From Nocardia aurantiaca (GTDB taxonomy: Bacteria; Actinomycetota; Actinomycetes; Mycobacteriales; Mycobacteriaceae), in contig NZ_WMBB01000003.1 in NCBI RefSeq assembly GCF_009708175.1, positions 1 to 64,000 on the forward strand: a stretch of 64,000 nucleotides of DNA, in the 5' to 3' direction. Positions 58,213-64,000 of the stretch are shown here, piece after piece. Position 1 is the stretch's first letter. Every line of letters begins with the position of its first letter. The position numbers and the translations under genes were made by a program. The notes under the pieces are model-generated. The model was not told the origin of the DNA. It saw only the letters and a program-made list of their open reading frames with translations, and ran no database searches.

Positions 58213-58779
58213 ATGCTCCAGACCAGTGACACCCGGCACCGCACCGGGCCAGCGGGACTACCGCACCATTCGTGGGGAATCGTGTCCGCCTACGCGTTGC
58301 TGGCCACCGGCACCCTCGCCGCCGCCGTCTGGATCGCCGCCCACGTCACCGCCAGCCCGGCCGTGCACAGCGGCGGACTCTTCGTCCATCTCACGTCCCT
58401 GGTGGTGGGTTTCGGCGGCGTGCTCATGGCCGATTCCTTCGTCTTACGCTGGGCCGCAGGGCGTCTCACCCTGAGTGAGACCCTCTGGGCGGTGAGCCGC
58501 CTGCACGTCCCCATCTGGCTGGGTCTGGCCGGGCTGGTGGCCAGCGGCTGCGTGCTGGAACCGAACCTGGCCTCCGCCATGACCCGCACCAAACTGGCGC
58601 TGGTACTCGTGCTGACGCTCAACGGGATCCAGGCCTGCGCGCTCAACCGCCGTCTGAAGGCCCGCGGCGGTGCCCCGCTGACGCCGCGCCTGCTGGCCTG
58701 GGGCGCGGCCACCGGGCTTCTGTCGCAGCTCTGCTGGTGGGGCGCGACCGTCATCGGCTTCCTCAACGCCCGGCATTGA
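58213..58779 (+). CDS. iron-regulated four-to-five-helix membrane protein
   Basis: A 188-residue integral membrane protein with hydrophobic segments WGIVSAYALLATGTLAAAVWIA, LFVHLTSLVVGFGGVLMADSF, LGLAGLVASGCVLEP, LALVLVLTLNGIQACAL and GLLSQLCWWGATVIGFL. Several helices contain His or Cys (VHLTSL, HVPIWL, GCVLEP), which could bind haem or metal. I do not recognise a named family with confidence; the shape is CopD/DUF-like. A strong iron box directly upstream suggests induction under iron starvation and a role in iron or haem handling. ATG 58213 is the only good start. Confidence 0.75.
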   Translation: MLQTSDTRHRTGPAGLPHHSWGIVSAYALLATGTLAAAVWIAAHVTASPAVHSGGLFVHLTSLVVGFGGVLMADSFVLRWAAGRLTLSETLWAVSRLHVPIWLGLAGLVASGCVLEPNLASAMTRTKLALVLVLTLNGIQACALNRRLKARGGAPLTPRLLAWGAATGLLSQLCWWGATVIGFLNARH

Positions 58780-58803
58780 ACGACTGCCCGATACGCTGGG
58801 CGA

Positions 58804-59451
58804 ATGATCAAGGCTGCGGTATTCGATGTGGGCGAGACACTGATCGACGAGACGCGCATCTGGTGCCGGTGGGCCGACCGGCTCGGCGTGCCGCGCTTCG
58901 CGTTCCTGGGGGTGATCGGCGGCATGGCTGCCACCGGGCGGCCGTTCGCCGACGCCTTCGAGCTGATGCGGCCGGGTATCGATGTCGAGGCCGAGCAGAT
59001 CGCGTGGGCCGCCGAGGAGCCGGACAGCCTGCGCAACAACTTCGACGCCGACGACCTGTACCCGGATGCGCGGCGAGCACTGGGTGAACTGCGGCGGCGC
59101 GGGATCACCGTGATCATCGCCGGAAACCAACCGCCGCAAGCGAAGTCGGCCCTGGAACGGATGACCTTGCCGGTGGACGCGGTCTACACCTCGGCCGAAT
59201 GGGAGCTGGAGAAGCCGGATCCGAAGTTCTTCGCGCGGGTCGCGGACGTGTCGGGGGTCGCGCCCGGCGAGATCTGCTACATCGGGGATCGGGTCGACAA
59301 TGACGTGCTGCCGACGCTGGAGGCGGGCATGATGCCGGTGCTGATCCGGCGCGGGCCGTGGGGCTATCTGACCTCCGAGCATCCGGATGCGACGCGGGCG
59401 ACGGTGATCGACGGGCTCGACGAGTTGCCGGAGCTGCTCGCGCCCTCCTGA
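58804..59451 (+). CDS. HAD-superfamily hydrolase
   Basis: A 215-residue phosphatase or dehalogenase-type protein. Motif I is VFDVGETLIDET, where the second Asp of DxDxT is replaced by Gly, as in haloacid-dehalogenase-like members. Motif II lies in TVIIAGNQPP, motif III is the Lys in ELEKPDPKFF, and motif IV is YIGDRVDNDVLP. The Gly-for-Asp change removes the usual general acid of phosphatases, so the chemistry may differ. It starts 24 nt after the iron-box membrane gene and could be read with it. Confidence 0.88.
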   Translation: MIKAAVFDVGETLIDETRIWCRWADRLGVPRFAFLGVIGGMAATGRPFADAFELMRPGIDVEAEQIAWAAEEPDSLRNNFDADDLYPDARRALGELRRRGITVIIAGNQPPQAKSALERMTLPVDAVYTSAEWELEKPDPKFFARVADVSGVAPGEICYIGDRVDNDVLPTLEAGMMPVLIRRGPWGYLTSEHPDATRATVIDGLDELPELLAPS

Positions 59452-59463
59452 ATCAGTCGGCCA

Positions 59464-59536
59464 TATGACATGACAAGTGTGACGGCCGTTTCCCGCCAGC
59501 GACTATTCCCCGCGCGGCATTGACTATGTCATGTCA
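59464..59536. promoter_or_regulatory. inverted TGACATGACA / TGTCATGTCA sites before the SDR gene
   Basis: TGACATGACA (59466-59475) and its reverse complement TGTCATGTCA (59527-59536) are separated by 51 nt. The second lies 34 bp before ATG 59571 and overlaps a TTGACT that could act as a -35-like element. Two identical decamers in opposite directions around a promoter suggest sites for one regulator; no regulator gene is adjacent. Confidence 0.4.
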
Positions 59537-59570
59537 ACGAAATCAGCTCTACCGCAAGGGGAATGCAGCC

Positions 59571-60335
59571 ATGACGAATGCCCGGTTCGACACGAAGGTC
59601 GTCCTGATCACCGGCGCCACCTCGGGCGTCGGTGCAGCCGTGGCGCGGCGGATCGCCGCCGAGGGCGGGGCCGTGGCGCTCGGGGCGCGCGGCAAGGAGG
59701 CCGGTGACCTGATGGCCGCGGAGATCCACGCCGCCGGTGGCCGGGCGCTGTTCATACCCACCGACGTCACCGTCGAAGCCGACGTGGAACGGCTGACGGC
59801 GGCCGCGATCACCGAATTCGGCCGCCTGGACGGGGCTTTCAACAATGCGGGCGCGGTCAATGCGTTCGGCGCCGTGCAGGACATCGACGAGGCCGGGTGG
59901 CGGGCCGATCTCGAACTGAACCTGACCGCCGTCTATTACGGTCTGCGCCACCAGGTTCCGGCGCTGGCGGCCACCGGCGGCGGCGCGATCCTCAACAATG
60001 CCTCCAATCTCGGCGTGGTCGGCATGGCCCAGGTCGCGCCGTACGTCGCCGCCAAACACGGCGTGGTGGGCCTCACCCGGGCCGTCGCCATGGAAGCGGC
60101 CGACCGGTCCATCCGCGTCAATGCCCTGATCTCCGGCGCGGTCGACACTCCCGCCTTCCGCGCCTCCATGGGCGCGACCCCGGAGGGCGAGGCCGCCATC
60201 GCCGCCCTGCACCCCCTCGGCCGCATCGCCCGCCCCGAGGAAATCGCCGCGTTCTGCGCCTACCTGCTCAGCGACGAGGCGAGCTTCGTCACGGGCGCGG
60301 CCCTGGCCATCGACGGCGGTTTCACCGCCCGCTGA
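59571..60335 (+). CDS. short-chain dehydrogenase/reductase
   Basis: A 254-residue classical SDR using NAD(P)(H). The cofactor motif is TGATSGVGAAVARRIA (TGxxxGxG), then NNAGAVNAFG. The catalytic Ser lies in NNASNLGVVGMA, and Tyr and Lys lie in APYVAAKHG (YxxxK). The C-terminal FVTGAALAIDGGFTAR is the usual end. ATG 59571 has AAGGGGAATG upstream and is preferred over the ATG at 59520. The substrate is unknown. Confidence 0.92.
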   Translation: MTNARFDTKVVLITGATSGVGAAVARRIAAEGGAVALGARGKEAGDLMAAEIHAAGGRALFIPTDVTVEADVERLTAAAITEFGRLDGAFNNAGAVNAFGAVQDIDEAGWRADLELNLTAVYYGLRHQVPALAATGGGAILNNASNLGVVGMAQVAPYVAAKHGVVGLTRAVAMEAADRSIRVNALISGAVDTPAFRASMGATPEGEAAIAALHPLGRIARPEEIAAFCAYLLSDEASFVTGAALAIDGGFTAR

Positions 60336-60445
60336 CTCACGACAGACCCACCACCGCGCCGGGCGCGGTAACGCGGGGTGGGCCCGTCACTGTCAACGGG
60401 AGCCGCAGCAGCGCAGCTCGCCGAGATACGCGGCGCCGCAGCGGA

Positions 60446-62590
60446 TCAGCGGTGGCCACCGCCCCCCTTGCCGCCGCCACCGGCTCCACCGCCGCCGCCC
60501 AGTCCGCCGCCACCCATACCGCCGTGGCTGCCACCGGGAGTGGAGCCTCCGGGGTTACCGGAGCCGCCGCCGAGACCGCCGCCCTTGATACCGCCGCCGT
60601 TCGCACCCCGCGGTGAGCTGCCACCGGGGGTGGAGCCGCCGGGGATGGAGCCGCCGGGAGAGCCGGCTCCGGTTCCGGTTCCGCCGCCAGGGGTGGAGCC
60701 ACCCGGATTCGAACCGCCCGGATTCGAACCGCCCGGGTTGGAACCACCAGGCGCATTGCCGCCGCTGTGCGCTCCGGCGGGGTCGCCGGTCGTGCCACCG
60801 GGAGCGGCTCCGCCGCCCGCGGGAGTGCCGCCGCCGGGAGCCGAGCCGCCGGGCGTTCCGCCGGAAGCTGTACCGCCCGTGCTGGTTCCGCCAGTGGAGC
60901 TGCCCGGGGTGGAGCCTCCGGGATTGGAGCCCGCGGATGTTCCGGCACCCGCGGTCGTTCCGCCAGCGGTGCCGGGTTGGTTTCCGCCCGTGGTGCTTCC
61001 CGGTGTCGTGCCGCCCGGCTGACCGCTCCCGGGATCACCTGCGCCGGGCCGACTGCTACCGGGTTGACCCGTGCCGGGCTGGGTCGCGCCCGGCTCGCTT
61101 CCGGGCTTGGTCGCGCCCGGCTGGGCTCCGGGCTGGGTCGCACCGGGTTGCGTTGCGCCGGGGGTGGCTCCGCCGGGGAGGGTGCCGGAGATCGGCTGGA
61201 CGGGGGCGCCGGGAACGCTGACCTTGGGGATCTGGCTGGAGTAGGCGCCCGCGGTCCAGCCGGTGAGCGCCGGGTTCTGGAACGGGACGGGATTGATGAA
61301 CTGCGCCGGATTCGCGTAGGTGACGACGGTGTCTGTGAGGGCGCGGGTTTCGCAGTGCGTGCCGCCGCCGGTGGAGTCCACGGGGTGGTTCTTGACCCAG
61401 GTGGGGGTGACGGTCGAGGCCAGTGGGGAGTAGGCGCGGACGGCCGCCACGGTGGCGACGGCGCGCGAGTGGACGCTGGGCGGGGCCGCGATATCGTCGA
61501 GGACGATGATGTCGCCGGTGCTCAGGGCCGCGGTGCCTGCGGCCGGGTCGCCGGGTTCGGGGGCGGCCTGCAGTTCGGGCGGTCCGGCGACCGGCCCGCC
61601 GAGCACGGTGGCGGCGGACATGGCGAGCGCGGAAGCGACTGCGGCGCCGGAGATCACCGCGGCGCGGGGGGCGTATCGGGCGATGGCGGATCCGGTGTCG
61701 GCGCTGCGAAAGGCCGCGATGGACGCACCCACGGCCACGGTGTGCGCGGGATCGGGCGACATGACGACCGGGCGGCCCAGGTCGGCCAGTACGCGCGCTA
61801 CCTCGGCGGGGCGGGCAGCGCCGCCGATCAGCAGCACCCGGTCGATCTCCTCCACGTGCAGACCGGCTCCGTGCACGACGGATCGAACCAATCGCAGCGA
61901 ATTGCGAATGTGCCAGCTGCGCAGGCGGTTCGTGTCCGCGGCGGGCACGATGGACGAGATGGGCTCGGTCGCACCGGGCGCGATACTCCGGGCATATCGG
62001 GCAAGCAGCGCGCCCAGCGGCCGTCCGCCGTAGTCGTGCGAGCGTTCGGCTCGGCCGAGAATGCCGCGTTCGTCCCGATCCGGCTCGGTGCGCACCACGG
62101 CGAGGTCGAGACTGTTGCCGCCGAGATCGTAGACCAGAGTGAGCCCATTGTCGGAGATGCCGTATTCCTCGTCGAGCCATTCCACCGCGGCCACCGGCTC
62201 GGGCATGAGGGTGACGTCGGCGGCGCCGGACCAGTCCAGCGCCCGCCGCAGCCTTGTGACGTGTTTGTCCGAATAGCAAGCGGGATAAGCGGTTACGGCG
62301 GGCGCGTCGGGGGCGTTGGCCTCGATGAGCCCGTTCACCACGGCCGCCACCAGATCCGCCGGAGACCAGATGCGACCACCGATGACCACCGGGTCCGGCT
62401 CGCTCGTGAGATCGGCGAAGTCGGTGACCACCGGGGCGAACCGGGGAATCCCCCCGATCTGCGGACCGCCGGCGCTGTCGAAGGTGACGGCCGTCCGGCG
62501 AACGCGCACCGCGGGCCGGTTCCGATCAGCGGCCGTGGTCGCCCAGACGGAGTTCACTGTGCCGATGCTCATGCCAAAGCCAACTGTCAT
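60446..62590 (-). CDS. Hsp70/actin-fold protein with a long Pro/Gly/Ser/Thr repeat tail
   Basis: A 714-residue protein. The first ~310 residues form an Hsp70-like actin fold: VGFGMSIGTVNSVW, LVYDLGGNSLDLAVVR, IDRVLLIGGAARPAEVARVL and HTVAVGASIAAF, covering both phosphate loops and the adenosine region. No substrate-binding domain follows. A hydrophobic segment (AAVISGAAVASALAMSAATVLGG) is likely a membrane helix at ~325-350, then an exported region with two Cys (HCETRAL). The last ~250 residues are a low-complexity tail of PGAT, NPGGS and GGGG repeats. It may be a membrane-anchored ATPase with a wall-spanning tail. ATG 62590 is chosen. Function unknown. Confidence 0.8.
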   Translation of the reverse strand: MTVGFGMSIGTVNSVWATTAADRNRPAVRVRRTAVTFDSAGGPQIGGIPRFAPVVTDFADLTSEPDPVVIGGRIWSPADLVAAVVNGLIEANAPDAPAVTAYPACYSDKHVTRLRRALDWSGAADVTLMPEPVAAVEWLDEEYGISDNGLTLVYDLGGNSLDLAVVRTEPDRDERGILGRAERSHDYGGRPLGALLARYARSIAPGATEPISSIVPAADTNRLRSWHIRNSLRLVRSVVHGAGLHVEEIDRVLLIGGAARPAEVARVLADLGRPVVMSPDPAHTVAVGASIAAFRSADTGSAIARYAPRAAVISGAAVASALAMSAATVLGGPVAGPPELQAAPEPGDPAAGTAALSTGDIIVLDDIAAPPSVHSRAVATVAAVRAYSPLASTVTPTWVKNHPVDSTGGGTHCETRALTDTVVTYANPAQFINPVPFQNPALTGWTAGAYSSQIPKVSVPGAPVQPISGTLPGGATPGATQPGATQPGAQPGATKPGSEPGATQPGTGQPGSSRPGAGDPGSGQPGGTTPGSTTGGNQPGTAGGTTAGAGTSAGSNPGGSTPGSSTGGTSTGGTASGGTPGGSAPGGGTPAGGGAAPGGTTGDPAGAHSGGNAPGGSNPGGSNPGGSNPGGSTPGGGTGTGAGSPGGSIPGGSTPGGSSPRGANGGGIKGGGLGGGSGNPGGSTPGGSHGGMGGGGLGGGGGAGGGGKGGGGHR
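60702..60752 (-). repeat. tandem 15-bp NPGGS-coding repeat
   Basis: Near-identical 15-bp units (GGATTCGAACCGCCC on the + strand) encode three successive Asn-Pro-Gly-Gly-Ser blocks in the tail of the Hsp70-like protein, followed by diverged NPGGS/TPGGS copies. The tail as a whole is repetitive from about 60450 to 61200. Confidence 0.8.
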
Positions 62591-63178
62591 TGCTATCCCG
62601 TCAACGCACCGAGACCACGGCCCACGGGCGTACCAACCATGTGGTCGCGGTCGTTTTCCAAACAGCGCGTTCAGGTTAGCTGGCATTTGCGGTATTTGAA
62701 TATCGAATCGGGAGAGAAGATTTCGCGTCCAGTAGCGAAGATGGCGAATCTACTGCTCAGACAACCTTCCGAACACGATCGGAGCCAACTGCACCGTAAA
62801 AGCAACCGAACAGTCTTTCTTATTGGCTACGATGCAGCGAACCGTCAATTCATACCGACTGGTAGGCGAGTAGTGTCCGAAAAATGAAACCGCGACGCCA
62901 GTACGGGAGGGCGGATTGCCGATCACTGGTCGGTAGCTGTCCCGGAATCCCCCACGCGGCCCGCTTCATCGTCCGTGACTCGCTACGAAATCTTCTCCGC
63001 TACCCCGGATGTCGTCCCGAGCAAACGAGGCATTACAACTCGCACAACACCCTCGGTCCAGCGCCTTCGCGCGGACACCGGAGATTCGCAGTCGGCGCGT
63101 GACCGGGATACGTTGCCCGGCAAGGAGAATCACTACGGGCGACCCGGCGAGGTACTCGCGGACCTACGGAACGAAGAA
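62591..63178. other. 590-nt non-coding stretch, partly AT-richer
   Basis: Between the start of the Hsp70-like gene and the fpr terminator I see no convincing gene. The short open frames have unnatural composition and no ribosome-binding site. The part at about 62680-62880 is clearly AT-richer than its surroundings (for example TATTTGAATATCGAATC, TTTCTTATTGGCTACGATG) and probably carries the promoter of the minus-strand Hsp70-like gene. Confidence 0.5.
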
Positions 63179-63212
63179 GGCCGCCGCACGCGTAGGGTTG
63201 CGTGCGGCGGCC
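63179..63212 (-). terminator. perfect 13-bp hairpin terminator of fpr
   Basis: GGCCGCCGCACGC (63179-63191) and GCGTGCGGCGGCC (63200-63212) form a perfect stem with an 8-nt loop. Minus-strand transcripts leaving the reductase gene run through it and then meet TTCTTCGTTCC, a partial U-tract. It lies 24 nt after the fpr stop. Confidence 0.8.
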
Positions 63213-63235
63213 TCCGGTGGCGCTGAGGGGGTGGG

Positions 63236-64000
63236 TCAGCGGCGCACCATCAGGGAGAGCTTGCGGCGGGGACGGTTGACGGCGCCGCCGCGGATGGCGT
63301 GCGGCTGTCGCTCACCGACCAGTCGGTCGAAATCAGCTGCGCTACGGGCGGGTTGGGCCAGGCGACCGGCATTGAAATCGTCCACCAGTTGACGCACGGT
63401 CTGCTGGGCGCATGACTTGTTGGTACCGATGAAACCGGTCGGGCCGCGCTTGATCCAGCCGGTGACATACGCACCGGGCACCACCGCGCCGCCGGACTCC
63501 TCGAGCACCCGGCCGTCCAGGTTCGGGATGACCCCGTCTCGCTCGTCGAACGGCACGCCTGGCAGTGCCATACCCCGGTAGCCCACCGAGGTCAACACCA
63601 GTCCGGCGTCGAGGGTCTCGACCGCCTCGGTCGCAACCGCGTGCACCGCGCCGTCATCGCCGGTGACGAGCTCGTTACGCACCATCTCGATCCCGGTCAC
63701 CCGGTCCACACCGGCGATGGCCACCGGCGCGGACAGGTACCGGAACACGATGCGCTTGCGCCCGGCGACCGGCCGATCGGCCAAGCCGCGCAACAGCTTC
63801 AGCTTGTGCTCGACCTTCTGCGACATGCCCTCGACGAGCTCGGGAATCTCACCCTCGACGACGATGTCTACATCCGCGCCCAGCAGGCCAACGAATTCCG
63901 GTACGGTGAAGGCGGATTCGGCCGGGCCACGCCGTCCGAGGATCACGACCTCCTCGATATTGCTGCGCCGCAATGTGTTCAGCGCTCGCTGCGACACATC
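63236..64000 (-). CDS. fprA: ferredoxin-NADP reductase (FprA-like), C-terminal part, cut by the window edge
   Basis: An FAD-dependent reductase that passes NADPH electrons to ferredoxin and related carriers. Only about 255 C-terminal residues are in the window; the frame stays open to 64000. Visible are the NADP-domain segment EEVVILGRRGPAESAFTVPE, LVLTSVGYRGMALPGVPFDER, and the C-terminal FAD-binding part YVTGWIKRGPTGFIGTNK. The N-terminal FAD dinucleotide-binding motif lies outside. It could supply electrons to the ferredoxin-dependent sulfite reductase in the window, which is inference. Confidence 0.88.
   Translation of the reverse strand, partial: DVSQRALNTLRRSNIEEVVILGRRGPAESAFTVPEFVGLLGADVDIVVEGEIPELVEGMSQKVEHKLKLLRGLADRPVAGRKRIVFRYLSAPVAIAGVDRVTGIEMVRNELVTGDDGAVHAVATEAVETLDAGLVLTSVGYRGMALPGVPFDERDGVIPNLDGRVLEESGGAVVPGAYVTGWIKRGPTGFIGTNKSCAQQTVRQLVDDFNAGRLAQPARSAADFDRLVGERQPHAIRGGAVNRPRRKLSLMVRR

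Noticed and set aside
60352..60369. Hairpin ACCGCGCC-GG-GCGCGGT between the SDR and Hsp70-like genes as a terminator
   Set aside because: The stem is good and the place fits two convergent genes, but there is no T-run on either side, so it was not listed as a feature.
62884..63102. 72-codon open frame in the non-coding stretch before fpr
   Set aside because: No ribosome-binding site, Arg/Cys-rich composition and no relation to a known small protein.
1..64000. CRISPR array
   Set aside because: No regularly spaced direct repeats with variable spacers were seen. The repeats found are coding (15-bp units) or a single pair (7563-7612).

Overview
The window looks like a chromosomal segment of a high-GC mycolic-acid actinomycete, most likely Nocardia or a close relative. 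This rests on three things: the GC-rich codon usage, the many GTG starts, and a gene order that matches the Mycobacterium tuberculosis dnaG-dgt, glyS-smtB-zur-uppS-recO-amiA2-era-ybeY-phoH-rsmE-dnaJ2-hrcA-hemW and sirA-cysH blocks. It also carries genes mycobacteria lack at this place. No tool was run; all calls come from reading translations and motifs.

Positions 1-5025 are a decayed accessory region. It holds a 68-bp imperfect palindrome, a frameshifted and 5'-truncated LysE-type exporter, three lipoprotein or membrane-protein genes, and a possibly truncated protein with a TPR-repeat-region-like domain. It ends in the catalytic half of a tyrosine recombinase next to the 3' end of tRNA-Asn(GTT), which reads as the scar of an integrative element that used this tRNA as its attachment site.

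Positions 5200-18700 are mostly core genes: a small membrane protein, DNA primase, a complete biotin ECF transporter (EcfT-BioY-EcfA), a 2-oxoglutarate oxygenase-like protein, dGTPase, a YdcF-type protein, a metallo-beta-lactamase-fold hydrolase, a TPM-domain protein, a DesK/DesR-like two-component pair and a molybdopterin oxidoreductase. An 18-bp palindrome and the last ~54 codons of what looks like an ABC-2 permease precede the two-component pair, so an ABC transporter seems to have been deleted from that operon.

Positions 18758-32945 are a specialised-metabolism locus. A 4489-residue NRPS (C-A-T-E-C-A-T-C-A-T-C-T-TE) follows an uncharacterised 235-residue gene by 10 nt. The last NRPS module has no adenylation domain, and no MbtH-like protein, transporter or acyl-loading enzyme lies beside it.

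Positions 33100-50035 are a housekeeping block: glycyl-tRNA synthetase, the zinc regulators SmtB and Zur, a TetR regulator with a nested palindromic operator, then uppS, recO, an amidase, era, a degenerate cytidine-deaminase-like protein, a CorC-type membrane protein, ybeY, phoH, rsmE, dnaJ, hrcA, a redoxin and hemW. The mycobactin cluster that sits between hrcA and hemW in M. tuberculosis is absent.

Positions 50185-57188 hold an Imm49-like gene and the assimilatory sulfate reduction operon (sirA-cysH-cysD-cysN-sirohydrochlorin chelatase). A probably leaderless 30-codon Cys-containing leader peptide precedes sirA. An unusual 33-codon ORF, derived from the 3' end of cysD, is wedged between cysD and cysN and overlaps both in TGATG junctions.

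Positions 57368-64000 contain an AIM24-like protein, a membrane protein behind a good IdeR/DtxR iron box, a HAD hydrolase, an SDR, an Hsp70/actin-fold protein with a long Pro/Gly/Ser/Thr repeat tail, and the C-terminal part of a ferredoxin-NADP reductase cut by the window edge.
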